A stretch of 64,000 nt of DNA from Thalassobacillus sp043497085 (GTDB lineage Bacteria > Bacillota > Bacilli > Bacillales > Halobacillaceae): NCBI GenBank assembly GCA_043497085.1, contig JBIEKI010000005.1; one strand, 5' to 3'. Shown here in pieces: positions 1-7,027 of this stretch (position 1 is the first letter of the stretch; each line of letters opens with the position of its first letter). Below the pieces are notes generated by a model, which saw nothing but the letters and a program-made list of their open reading frames with translations, was not told where the DNA came from and made no database searches. The position numbers were made by a program, and so were the translations under genes.

Positions 1-149
1 GCAATGATGTCTGCATATGTTTTATCGTCTAGCCATTTCCTGCGGTCGATGTACTCATCTTTGAAGTAAGCCAGATGAGCGACTGGCCCACCGAAGGAAG
101 TAAGCCCAAGTTTCGTTGATACAGCTAAGATTTCTAAAAGTCTTTTCAT
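1..149 (-). CDS. chrA: Chromate transporter (CHR family), N-terminal fragment cut by window edge
   Basis: The 49 visible codons begin at an ATG at 147-149 behind an AAAGGA ribosome site. They read MKRLLEILAVSTKLGLTSFG, then GPVAHLAYFKDEYIDRRKWL, then DDKTYADII. The FGGP motif followed by H-L-x-Y-F and R-R-x-W-L is the hallmark N-terminus of the CHR family, which exports chromate or takes up sulfate-like anions across the membrane. The gene runs off the left edge, so I cannot tell whether it is the one-domain or two-domain form. It starts 20 bp after the padR stop codon, so the two are very likely one transcript controlled by PadR. Family assignment is firm for this length of sequence; substrate is by family only. 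Confidence 0.82.
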   Translation of the reverse strand, partial: MKRLLEILAVSTKLGLTSFGGPVAHLAYFKDEYIDRRKWLDDKTYADII

Positions 150-169
150 CGTCCTTTATTTCCCGCCTT

Positions 170-475
170 TCACTTGATTTCTTTAAACAATTCATACGCT
201 TTGGCTCGCGCCTCTTCGAGAATGGTTTCTCCCTTTGTGGTAATCTGATAATATTTTCTGATTTTCCCGTTCACATTTTTTTCTTCTTTATCTAACAAGC
301 CATCCACTTCCATATGATGGAGAATCGGATATAAAGTTCCAGGACTGATATCATATCCATGCTCATGAAGTTCTTCCAGCATCCATGAGCCATAAATCGC
401 TTCTTCTTTTGCATGGTGCAGGATATGGATGTGGATGAACCCTAAAAATAACTTCCTCAAAATTTTATTATCCAT
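170..475 (-). CDS. PadR-family transcriptional regulator
   Basis: A 101-residue winged-helix repressor. The order is an N-terminal helix pair, the recognition stretch G-Y-D-I-S-P-G-T-L-Y-P-I-L-H-H-M (about residues 38-55), a wing (VNGKIRKYYQITTKGE, about 68-83) and a short C-terminal dimerisation helix. This matches small PadR proteins of the PF03551 type. It starts at the ATG at 473-475 and is followed by chrA. The gene has a strong promoter ending right at a near-perfect palindrome (502-522), so it probably represses its own operon. The inducer is unknown; in other Bacillaceae, PadR genes next to chrA are common, which suggests a response to chromate or another oxyanion, but that is inference. 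Confidence 0.9.
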   Translation of the reverse strand: MDNKILRKLFLGFIHIHILHHAKEEAIYGSWMLEELHEHGYDISPGTLYPILHHMEVDGLLDKEEKNVNGKIRKYYQITTKGETILEEARAKAYELFKEIK

Positions 476-501
476 TTGATTACCCTCCCGATATCGGTTT
501 T

Positions 502-522
502 CAATATCGAATTCCGATATTG
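502..522. promoter_or_regulatory. Palindromic operator, probably for the PadR protein
   Basis: Eight-base arms CAATATCG and CGATATTG are separated by AATTC. A half site, ATATCGG, lies next to it at 491-497. The palindrome begins at the base next to the -10 box of the padR promoter, so it covers the transcription start. A repressor bound here would block initiation. The sequence is seen; binding by PadR is inferred. Confidence 0.72.
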
Positions 523-551
523 ATTATATATAATACCAGCTGTCTGGTCAA
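523..551 (-). promoter_or_regulatory. Sigma-A promoter of padR-chrA
   Basis: On the minus strand the -35 box is TTGACC (546-551) and the -10 box is TATAAT (523-528), with a 17-bp spacer. This is one of the best consensus promoters in the window. It ends directly at the operator palindrome. Confidence 0.85.
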
Positions 552-552
552 C

Positions 553-589
553 AATAAAATGCCCAGGCATAATACCTGAGCATTTTATT
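553..589 (-). terminator. Rho-independent terminator of the MFS gene
   Basis: Arms AATAAAATGCCCAGG and CCTGAGCATTTTATT pair over 14 of 15 positions around a CATAATA loop. The A/T flanks make it usable in both directions. It lies downstream of the MFS stop codon and just upstream of the padR -35 box, so it insulates padR from read-through. Confidence 0.75.
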
Positions 590-620
590 AGATTGAGTCA
601 AAAATCTTAGTGCCTTTAAA

Positions 621-1823
621 TTAAGCTGTACGCAGGTATGTCTGTCGTCCCCATAACACCCCTGGAATCAGCAACACAGCCAGTGCTATGACTCCGAGCC
701 AGCCGATTGCTCCCCAGAGAAATCCGGTCAATGTCCCGCCTGATGCAACACCAATATAATAGCTTACGAGATAAATACTGGAGGCTCCACCTTTATGATG
801 GGTAGCAGTCTGATTGACAGAAGCTGCCACCATAGAATGGACGACGAAAAAACCGAAACACATCAGTCCGAGACCAGTATAAATAAGCGCTACTACCGGT
901 ACCGCAGTCAGGACAACTCCTGTAAGCATGACGAAAACACTCGTGACTACAACTTTCCCCATACCAAACGAAAGAGAGAGTTTACTGGCAACCGGTGAGC
1001 TTACCAGTCCCAATCCATAAGCAAAATAAGCGAATGTAATGGTACCGATCGACAAATAGAAAGGTGCGTCACTCAAGTAAAATGGGAGATAAGTCCATAT
1101 ACCGGTAAACGCCAATTGGATGACAACCCCCATATAAAATGCCGGAATAAGGTTTTTATCTTTCAAATGGATGAACATTCCCGCCAGATCTTCTTTGATT
1201 GGAAGTTCGCTTGTTTCAAAGTTCCGCGATTTTGGCAGAAGGATTAGGAAAGCTATGAAAAATAATGCTTCTAACACAAACAGCAGCCATAAGGACATTT
1301 GCCAGGAGGCATACTCGGCTATATAGCCAACGAATACCCTCCCGAACATGCCGCCAATTGCGTTGCTCGCGATATAAAAGGAAATCCCGATTCGGACACT
1401 GCGCTGTTCGAATTCTTCTCCGATATAGGCGATTGCTGCTGCCGGCAATCCAGCAACAAAAAAACCCTGGATGAACCTTAGTACTAGCAGAAGCGCGAAA
1501 GATTCCAGGAAAGGCATGATGAACAGGGGGATGATCGAGAGAAGTATGGTGACTTTCATCAGTTTCACCCTGCCCCAGCGATCAGACATCAAGCCGAAAA
1601 CAAGCAGCCCAATAATCAAGGAAACTATTGTAAGCGAGATTAATAAACTGGATGCTGTCGGCGATACATCAAATTCCCGTGTGAATATCGGCAGGATTGG
1701 CTGCAGCATATAGATGTTGGAAAAAGTCATGATCGAGGCCGCCGCAAGTGCGATGATCGCCATCCAGAATGGTTTATCCTTTGAAGTGTAGCCGTTTTTA
1801 TATGTACGCTTTTGTTGCCCCAC
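621..1823 (-). CDS. MFS transporter, YnfM-like drug/metabolite exporter
   Basis: About 400 residues with 12 predicted membrane segments. Motif A (GLMSDRWGRVKLM) sits between segments 2 and 3, typical of the drug:H+ antiporter branch of the major facilitator superfamily. The sequence resembles the YnfM group (about 400 residues). The frame stays open to a GTG at 1830-1832, but that codon is part of the ribosome site AGGAAGTG. The next GTG (1821-1823) is 6 bases after it and is the better start, giving M-G-Q-Q-K-R. The gene is a single unit ending at a hairpin terminator. Substrate cannot be told from sequence. Confidence 0.82.
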   Translation of the reverse strand: MGQQKRTYKNGYTSKDKPFWMAIIALAAASIMTFSNIYMLQPILPIFTREFDVSPTASSLLISLTIVSLIIGLLVFGLMSDRWGRVKLMKVTILLSIIPLFIMPFLESFALLLVLRFIQGFFVAGLPAAAIAYIGEEFEQRSVRIGISFYIASNAIGGMFGRVFVGYIAEYASWQMSLWLLFVLEALFFIAFLILLPKSRNFETSELPIKEDLAGMFIHLKDKNLIPAFYMGVVIQLAFTGIWTYLPFYLSDAPFYLSIGTITFAYFAYGLGLVSSPVASKLSLSFGMGKVVVTSVFVMLTGVVLTAVPVVALIYTGLGLMCFGFFVVHSMVAASVNQTATHHKGGASSIYLVSYYIGVASGGTLTGFLWGAIGWLGVIALAVLLIPGVLWGRQTYLRTA

Positions 1824-1972
1824 AAAAATCACTTCCTATCACACTATTGTATATGAAAATATCATTTCGTCTTTCCCACTACAAGAGTTTAAAGGACCAA
1901 AGTCAATCGATTCCGAATTTTCCATACTCGTGTTAGGATAGAAATAATCATACATAGGAGGAGTGACAAAGC

Positions 1973-2356
1973 ATGTTGAAACCAATCGCTACTGATAAAG
2001 CACCTGCTGCTATCGGTCCCTACTCACAGGCAGTCGATGTCGGAGATGTCATTTATATTTCCGGCCAGATCCCACTCGACCCATCCACACAGAAGTTCGT
2101 CTCAGACGATGTGAAGGAGCAAGCTGAACAGGTAATGAAAAATCTCGGAGGCATCCTGGAAGAAGCGGGCCTCGATTACAGCCATATCGCAAAAGCGAAC
2201 ATCTATCTTGATTCCATGGACGATTTTGCTGTTGTAAATGACGTGTATGCCAGCTTTTTGAGCGAGCCTTACCCTGCCCGTGCAGCGGTTGAAGTAGGCA
2301 AACTGCCAAAGGGTGCGAAAGTTGAGATTGAAGCGATAGCCGTGAAAAATAAATAA
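1973..2356 (+). CDS. ridA: RidA family reactive imine/enamine deaminase
   Basis: A 127-residue cytosolic protein of the YjgF/YER057c/UK114 family. It hydrolyses reactive 2-aminoacrylate-type enamines to keto acids and so protects PLP enzymes. The family signatures are visible: AIGPYSQAV (about 14-22), SGQIPLDP (about 30-37) and YPARAAVEV (about 101-109), whose arginine binds the substrate carboxylate. It starts at an ATG behind AGGAGGAGTG and ends at a good terminator, so it is a single-gene transcript. The length is exactly that of the family. It faces away from the MFS gene and towards ypjP. Confidence 0.93.
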   Translation: MLKPIATDKAPAAIGPYSQAVDVGDVIYISGQIPLDPSTQKFVSDDVKEQAEQVMKNLGGILEEAGLDYSHIAKANIYLDSMDDFAVVNDVYASFLSEPYPARAAVEVGKLPKGAKVEIEAIAVKNK

Positions 2357-2360
2357 TGAA

Positions 2361-2385
2361 GCCGGGCCTGTGGGTCCGGCTTTTT
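2361..2385 (+). terminator. Rho-independent terminator of ridA
   Basis: Arms GCCGGGCC and GGTCCGGC around a short loop, followed by TTTTT, 4 bases after the ridA stop codon. Confidence 0.85.
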
Positions 2386-2445
2386 ATTTGCTTCATTTGA
2401 ATTAGAGGAAGAATACTTTTATTAGGCAAGAGAGAGAAGGAAAAT

Positions 2446-2477
2446 ATAAAAAACACCCTCTTAAAAAGAAGGTGTTT
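2446..2477 (-). terminator. Rho-independent terminator of ypjP
   Basis: On the minus strand AAACACCTTCTT pairs with AAGAGGGTGTTT across a T-rich loop, followed by a run of six T. The hairpin overlaps the ypjP stop codon. Confidence 0.75.
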
Positions 2478-3072
2478 ATGCCATCCATTTTGGTGGTGTA
2501 TTTTTATCCCAATAGATTTCCCCAATATCGTGATGTTTTTCAAATCCATCCTTGCTTAAGTGATAGTGGAAATTAAACCAATATCCTTCTCCGGGACGTT
2601 TTTCCCGGCGTACATCAAATCTTGCAATCTCTCCTTTTGTACGGTAGTCGGAAAGATGGAAAATTTTCTCTCCATACCCTGCCGCCGGCTGCTCTGAGAT
2701 TTCATAATATGGTACTTGTTCTTCTGCTTCTTCTAAAAGGGCTGTTACCACTTCTTCGATTCCAGGCAGGATGACAGCAGCAAACTCATCTTCTACTTTA
2801 GTAGCAATTTTTGGTCCTAACTTTGTGACCGCCTGCTCTTTGGCACGCTCAGTCAGGACATCGATCAAATAATCACTCGATGGAGGTTCTGGGGTTATTT
2901 CTTCATCCGGTATGACTGCTTCAGCTGGTATGTAGGCATCTTCTTTTTCCTTCGGAGATGCTATCTCTTTTTTTGCAGGGGTCTCCGCATCAGCATAAGT
3001 CGGCGGTATATATAAACCAAGGGTAAGAATTGCGATTAATACGACAGAAACTTTTCTAAACCAGAGCTTCAT
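2476..3072 (-). CDS. ypjP: YpjP family secreted/exported protein
   Basis: A 198-residue protein with an N-terminal signal-like segment (MKLWFRKVSVVLIAILTLGL), a Glu/Pro-rich linker (about 28-65) and a conserved C-terminal domain. The domain contains F-D-V-R-R-E, G-Y-W-F-N-F-H-Y-H and the ending D-I-G-E-I-Y-W-D-K-N-T-P-P-K-W-M, which I recognise from Bacillus subtilis YpjP. The function of that family is not known. The start ATG has GGGAGT 8 bases upstream. It is a single gene with its own terminator. Confidence 0.85.
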   Translation of the reverse strand: MKLWFRKVSVVLIAILTLGLYIPPTYADAETPAKKEIASPKEKEDAYIPAEAVIPDEEITPEPPSSDYLIDVLTERAKEQAVTKLGPKIATKVEDEFAAVILPGIEEVVTALLEEAEEQVPYYEISEQPAAGYGEKIFHLSDYRTKGEIARFDVRREKRPGEGYWFNFHYHLSKDGFEKHHDIGEIYWDKNTPPKWMA

Positions 3073-3228
3073 ATGAATTACTCCCTTTTATGTACTCTCT
3101 TAAATTCTACCATGTTACAAATGCTTGTCCATATGTTATACGAGTTTCCTAGAGAAAAGTTTCAAATTTTTCTAATAGATTTTATCAAGCTTAGAGGAAC
3201 CAGCCGTACAACCTGGCCCCTCTCTGAG

Positions 3229-3618
3229 TCAAACCCTCCACCTGAGCGCAATTGTCAAATGACAGCAATCGACCCCTTCTACTTCAGAGGAAAGCTGCAG
3301 ATTGAGCCCATCGGGATTCACTTTTGTTTGGACACCGGAATGAATGCCTGTCGACTTCAATAGGGCATCGACTTTTTTCATATCATTGACCTGGGCTGCT
3401 GCCATCACATCATGGGCAAACGTTTCTGATTCAGCAAGGCGGCGCAGGACAAGGCTCGCTTCATCCAATAATTTTTCCATAGCTGCTGCCGAATCAGAAA
3501 ACATAGCAGAATCCACCGGTGGATAGACCGGTTCTTGCGGATACCTGACTGGAACATAAGGAAGATACCCATATCCAGACTGATAGTACGGTACATATGG
3601 ATAATAGATCGGATACAT
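3229..3618 (-). CDS. Hypothetical protein with Tyr/Pro-rich N-terminus, spore-coat-like
   Basis: 129 residues. The first 35 are very rich in Tyr and Pro (MYPIYYPYVPYYQSGYGYLP and onward), a composition typical of spore-coat and inner-coat proteins. The rest (about 40-129) is a compact domain with an Ala/Leu/Glu helix pair, the stretch A-A-A-Q-V-N-D, an S-T-G-I-H-S motif and a C-terminal D-C-C-H-L-T-I-A-L-R-W strand. It may correspond to the YuzC-like family of small spore proteins, but I am not certain. No membrane segment is seen. The start ATG follows GGGGAGG. A weak dyad at 3190-3222 lacks a T-run and is not called as a terminator. Confidence 0.65.
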   Translation of the reverse strand: MYPIYYPYVPYYQSGYGYLPYVPVRYPQEPVYPPVDSAMFSDSAAAMEKLLDEASLVLRRLAESETFAHDVMAAAQVNDMKKVDALLKSTGIHSGVQTKVNPDGLNLQLSSEVEGVDCCHLTIALRWRV

Positions 3619-3763
3619 CTTAATTTGTCCTCCCCTTCTTTTTCACTCTCCTAAAAGTATATGCATAACAATGGCATCCGGAAGTTGTTCTTTCATGCGA
3701 TTGTTTTATCTTTCCAATATTGGGATATAAACCATTACAGATCATTTTAAAAAGGAGGATTCT

Positions 3764-4252
3764 ATGGCCAACGGTGCACGAAATCCTTATTATTCTCGCA
3801 ACCTATGGTCAGGTTTCTTATTCGGGCTTGGGCTCGTCGCTTTCTTTGACGAATCTGTTTTCCACCAGTTGCTCAATTGGCATCATTTTTATGATAAATC
3901 AACTACCCAAATTGGTATCGTATCGGATGGTTTCTTTCATGCGTTCAGCTGGTTTGCGACAATCGGCGGCCTCTTCATGTATGCCGACCTCCGAAGACGA
4001 CAGGCGCTATGGAAAACCAGATGGTGGGGCGGCGTATTACTCGGAATGGGCGCCTTCCAATTGTATGATGGGACCATTCAGCACAAACTTATGCAGCTGC
4101 ACCAAATCCGTTACAACGTAGACATTCTGCCTTATGACTTGGTTTGGAATATCACGGCGATTCTTATGGTCATTGCCGGTTCGATTATCTTGTTCAAGAC
4201 ACGGCGGCAGGCCGGTACGGGAGGAGTGACCAACCCACTTTCCAATGAATAA
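3764..4252 (+). CDS. DUF2243 family membrane protein
   Basis: 162 residues with four predicted membrane segments. The family pattern is G-x-G-x-x-A-F-F-D-E-S-V-F-H-Q-L-L-x-W-H (about 22-41), then D-G-x-F-H-A-F (about 55-61), G-x-x-Q-L-Y-D-G-x-x-Q-H-K-L-x-x-L-H-Q-I-R (about 96-117) and D-x-x-W-N (about 125-130). Conserved His and Asp residues in or near the membrane suggest metal or haem-linked work, but the function is undescribed. The start follows AAGGAGGATTCT. The stop codon lies inside the start of the CtaG-like gene (8-bp overlap), so the two proteins are probably translated together. Confidence 0.85.
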   Translation: MANGARNPYYSRNLWSGFLFGLGLVAFFDESVFHQLLNWHHFYDKSTTQIGIVSDGFFHAFSWFATIGGLFMYADLRRRQALWKTRWWGGVLLGMGAFQLYDGTIQHKLMQLHQIRYNVDILPYDLVWNITAILMVIAGSIILFKTRRQAGTGGVTNPLSNE

Positions 4253-5021
4253 TACGCTCGCAGCTTTCATATTAAGTGTTCCTTTTGTGTTATTGCTAGG
4301 ACTTTACATTGTTGCAGTCTACCTTTCCAACCGCCATCACAGACATTGGCCCCTATACCGTAGTGCCTTATGGACGGTTGGGGTCTCTTTTGCCATTCTA
4401 TCTGTTGCCGGACCATTAGCAGAGCGCGCGCACACTGACTTCACTGTACACATGCTCGGCCACTTATTTTTAGGGATGCTGGCTCCTTTATTAATGACGG
4501 TTGCCGCTCCTATGTCTCTGCTCCTTAGAACGTTGCCTGTAAAATCTGCACGTCGACTGACAAGACTGCTTCGGAGTAGGCCAGTCGGTGTACTTAGCAA
4601 CCCGGTGACAGCGACAATTCTTAATATCGGTGGCCTGTGGGTGCTTTACACTACTGATCTTTATATGATGATGCACCACAGTATACTCTTACATGTTTTC
4701 ATACACATTCATGTGTTTTTGGCTGGATACTTATTTACTATCTCGATGATCTACATCGACCCGATCCCGCACCGTTTCAGCTACCTTTATCGGGCTATTG
4801 TGCTGGTGATTGCTCTTGCTTGTCACGGCATTTTATCAAAATTCATTTATGCCAATCCGCCTTCCGGGGTGCCTGCTGACCAGGCACAGGCTGGAGGTAA
4901 GTTAATGTATTATGGTGGTGATATGATTGATATCATCATCATTTTCCTGCTTTGCCTTCATTGGTACCAGTCGGCACGGCCACGGAAACGTGCAGCACAA
5001 ATAACTTGGCAGGATAGTTAA
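4245..5021 (+). CDS. Cytochrome c oxidase assembly protein, CtaG (caa3) family
   Basis: 258 residues, seven or eight membrane segments. The CtaG_Cox features are S-V-A-G-P-L-A-E-R-A-H-T-D-F-T-V-H-M-L-G-H (about 52-72), a His-rich segment M-M-M-H-H-S-I-L-L-H-V-F-I-H-I-H (about 140-155), and Y-Y-G-G-D-M-I-D near the C-terminus. In B. subtilis CtaG is needed for cytochrome caa3 maturation, probably for copper delivery. Here the gene is not in a cta operon; it overlaps a DUF2243 gene, a pairing also seen in other genomes. It is therefore likely a paralogue serving another terminal oxidase or a copper task. I leave the symbol empty for that reason. Confidence 0.85.
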   Translation: MNNTLAAFILSVPFVLLLGLYIVAVYLSNRHHRHWPLYRSALWTVGVSFAILSVAGPLAERAHTDFTVHMLGHLFLGMLAPLLMTVAAPMSLLLRTLPVKSARRLTRLLRSRPVGVLSNPVTATILNIGGLWVLYTTDLYMMMHHSILLHVFIHIHVFLAGYLFTISMIYIDPIPHRFSYLYRAIVLVIALACHGILSKFIYANPPSGVPADQAQAGGKLMYYGGDMIDIIIIFLLCLHWYQSARPRKRAAQITWQDS

Positions 5022-5062
5022 ACGGAAGCAGAGATCTCGAGGGGTTCTGCTTCCGTTTTATT
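5022..5062 (+). terminator. Rho-independent terminator of DUF2243-ctaG operon
   Basis: ACGGAAGCAGA and TCTGCTTCCGT form an 11-bp stem followed by TTTTATT, directly after the ctaG stop codon. Confidence 0.85.
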
Positions 5063-5130
5063 GGCTAAACCTTAGATTTATTGGCTGTTTTTTAAATATA
5101 TTAGCTAGTCCCTCATTTTATTGGGTAAAC
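5057..5130. repeat. Degenerate direct-repeat array, 20-bp period (array A)
   Basis: Four units begin at 5061, 5081, 5101 and 5121, an exact 20-bp spacing. Cores are TTGGCTAAAC, TTGGCTGTTT, TTAGCTAGTC and TTGGGTAAAC, each preceded by TTTA or ATATA. The array fills the whole gap between the two facing terminators of ctaG and gapN. Confidence 0.7.
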
Positions 5131-5134
5131 GACG

Positions 5135-5175
5135 AAAAAGCGCCGGCCGTAAGTTACCAAGGCTGGCGCTTTTTA
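5135..5175 (-). terminator. Rho-independent terminator of gapN
   Basis: AAAAAGCGCCGGCC and GGCTGGCGCTTTTT pair around a 13-base loop. A-runs and T-runs on both sides make it bidirectional. It ends 6 bases from the gapN stop codon. Confidence 0.88.
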
Positions 5176-5181
5176 ACGAAT

Positions 5182-6567
5182 TTACATATTTAGAACAAAT
5201 AGCTTATCGCGGGTCATGGACTCGATGCTTCGGCGAATGCCTTGCGCACCCAGTCCGGAGTTTTTCGCTCCAATAAATGGAAAATGATCTGGTCCGCGCT
5301 CTGTTTTAGCATTCAACTGAACAGAGCCGACATGGAGCTTCCCTCCGATGTCCATGGCTTTTTGGACATCTGCTGTGAAAATACTTGCCTGTAAGCCATA
5401 TTGAGATTCATTGGCCAAGGATACAAAGTCTTTTTCATCAGTGATTCGAATGATTGGAAGCACTGGGCCGAACGGCTCTTCCCAGGCAATGTCCATAGCG
5501 GATGTTACATCATCAATCAATGTCGGGTAAATCAGGTTGCCTTCCCGCTTGTTGCCCGTCACTAATGTCGCACCTTTTTCCAGAGCGTTATCAATCAACC
5601 CTTGTACAAAGTCTGCTGCTTTGTCATCGATCAAAGGGGTGACAGCTGCGTCGTCTTCCGGATTCCCAACTGTCAGACCTTCCACTTTCTGTTTGATTTT
5701 TTCAGAAAGCTGGTCGGCGACTGAATTAGCGACTAACACACGTTTGATGGCTGTACAGCGCTGACCGGAATAAGAATATGCACCACTTACGATTTGGTCG
5801 GCAGCCAGGTCAAGGTCAGCATCATCCAAAACGATTGCTGGATCTTTTCCGCCTAATTCAAGAACAACAGGAATCATTTTCGCTTTTTCAGAGATGGACT
5901 GACCGACCTCCGTGCTTCCTGTAAACGTGATCATGCTGATTTCTGGATGGGTAACAATAAAGTCTCCGATTTCAGAGCCTTTTCCTGTGACCAGTTGGAC
6001 AATACCTTCTGGAATTTCAGTTTCAAGCAAGGCATCAACCATGAGACGGCCGCTTAATGCGCCTTGAGATGCTGGTTTAAAAACCACTGAATTTCCAGAA
6101 ATCAATGCTGGGGCAATTTTTGATGCGGCTAAATTAACTGGATAGTTGAATGGGGATATTGCTAAAACGACACCGAGGGGTTCTCGGTCCGCCAACGCTA
6201 TTTTGTTAGAACTTCCTCCTCGGAATGAATCGCCACGGAGCATGTCGCCATGAATACGGCATCCTTCCTCAGCAGTATATCGGATCAAATCGGCCGTTCG
6301 TTTGACTTCTTTCATCGCAGAAGCTTTGTTTTTTCCTACTTCTTTGTAAATCATCGTACCGATTTTTTCTTGTTGTTCGAGTAAACGATCGGCCCATTTA
6401 TGTAGAATGTCCGCTCGCTTATATACTTCTGTTTCGGCCCAGCCCTGTTGAGATTCACTGGCCTCTGTAATTGCCTGATTGACTTCTTCTTGAGACATCA
6501 ATGAAAATGACCCGATTGCTTCTTCTCCTGCTACAGAATAAACTACTTTTTCTTTCTCCACTGTCAT
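5182..6567 (-). CDS. gapN: NADP-dependent non-phosphorylating glyceraldehyde-3-phosphate dehydrogenase
   Basis: 461 residues of the aldehyde dehydrogenase superfamily. It converts glyceraldehyde 3-phosphate to 3-phosphoglycerate, yielding NADPH and bypassing two glycolytic enzymes. It is close to streptococcal GapN throughout, with shared stretches such as AISPFNYPVNLA, SGQRCTA, NPEDDA, LAWEEPFGPVLPI-like and YGLQASIFT. By my count the catalytic residues are Asn141, Glu237 (LELGGKD) and Cys271 (GQRC). The frame is open to 6642, but the ATG at 6565-6567 (M-T-V-E-K-E-K) is preceded by AAGGAG at 12-15 bases and matches the family start; the upstream residues match nothing. It is about 14 residues shorter at the N-terminus than the streptococcal enzyme. 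Confidence 0.9.
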   Translation of the reverse strand: MTVEKEKVVYSVAGEEAIGSFSLMSQEEVNQAITEASESQQGWAETEVYKRADILHKWADRLLEQQEKIGTMIYKEVGKNKASAMKEVKRTADLIRYTAEEGCRIHGDMLRGDSFRGGSSNKIALADREPLGVVLAISPFNYPVNLAASKIAPALISGNSVVFKPASQGALSGRLMVDALLETEIPEGIVQLVTGKGSEIGDFIVTHPEISMITFTGSTEVGQSISEKAKMIPVVLELGGKDPAIVLDDADLDLAADQIVSGAYSYSGQRCTAIKRVLVANSVADQLSEKIKQKVEGLTVGNPEDDAAVTPLIDDKAADFVQGLIDNALEKGATLVTGNKREGNLIYPTLIDDVTSAMDIAWEEPFGPVLPIIRITDEKDFVSLANESQYGLQASIFTADVQKAMDIGGKLHVGSVQLNAKTERGPDHFPFIGAKNSGLGAQGIRRSIESMTRDKLFVLNM

Positions 6568-6640
6568 GCTGATAATGTACCACTCCTTCAAAATTGGATT
6601 ATTCTGATTATTAGGGATGAGAAATAATTTCTCAAACCGC

Positions 6641-6712
6641 AATAAAGCGGTAACATTTTAGGAATAACCGCTTCTAGCTCAAATAGCGAGGGTTATACTT
6701 GCTTATCCTTAG
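6641..6712. repeat. Possible weak 19-22-bp periodic repeat upstream of gapN (array E)
   Basis: AATAAAGCGG (6641), AATAACCGC (6663), AATAGCGAG (6682) and TTATCC (6703) recur at 22-, 19- and 21-bp intervals. It is much weaker than arrays A, B and F. The same stretch must also hold the gapN promoter, which I could not place. Confidence 0.3.
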
Positions 6713-6767
6713 TTTTTCACGTTAATGTGATAAAGTTCCAATTTTGTTGGGTGGAATTACTATAAGC

Positions 6768-6796
6768 AAAAAAGCAGAGCACGCAGGCTCTGCTTT
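6768..6796 (-). terminator. Rho-independent terminator of the excisionase-fold gene
   Basis: AAAAGCAGAGC and GCTCTGCTTTT form an 11-bp stem around ACGCAG, ending at the stop codon of the gene at 6797-7027. The minus-strand transcript ends in a T-run. Confidence 0.85.
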
Positions 6797-7027
6797 TCAG
6801 TCTTCATCTTTGATGTCCGGATCAGGAGGAAGCGGCTCACTCAAGTATTCCTGGAGCTTAGCACGGTACTTCTCCACTTGCTCAAAATAATTCGAAAACT
6901 GATCCTTATTGATCAATACCTGTTGACCATCATCAATACTTTTCACTTTATTTTCTATAACCAATTTATGAAGATAAGATACCGGGACATCCAGGTATTC
7001 AGCGGTTTCCTGTATCGTCAAATACAT
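6797..7027 (-). CDS. Small excisionase-family (MerR-like HTH_17) DNA-binding protein
   Basis: 76 residues. The N-terminal half (MYLTIQETAEYLDVPVSYLH and onward to about residue 45) fits the helix-turn-helix plus short wing of the excisionase/HTH_17 fold, with T-I-Q-E-T-A-E-Y-L-D-V as helices 1 and 2. A coiled-coil-like C-terminus (Q-V-E-K-Y-R-A-K-L-Q-E-Y-L) is followed by an acidic tail. There is no integrase or attachment site nearby, so this is probably a chromosomal regulator and not a phage excisionase. The start has AGGTGA upstream, and the gene ends in a good terminator. Target unknown. Confidence 0.75.
   Translation of the reverse strand: MYLTIQETAEYLDVPVSYLHKLVIENKVKSIDDGQQVLINKDQFSNYFEQVEKYRAKLQEYLSEPLPPDPDIKDED

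Noticed and set aside
2049..2549. 166-codon open frame on the minus strand across ridA and the end of ypjP
   Set aside because: It is antisense to two well-supported genes, crosses two terminators and has no ribosome site or family resemblance.
3190..3222. Terminator for the Tyr/Pro-rich gene
   Set aside because: The dyad (AGAGG..CCAG/CTGG..CCTCT) is imperfect and lacks a T-run on the minus strand.
5057..5130. CRISPR array as an explanation for the periodic repeats here and at 20654-20784
   Set aside because: Units are 20-21 bp end to end with no constant repeat plus variable spacer layout, and no cas genes are present.
6797..7027. Phage excisionase marking a prophage or integrative element
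   Set aside because: No integrase, attachment-site repeat, tRNA or phage gene in the neighbourhood; small HTH_17 proteins are common chromosomal genes.
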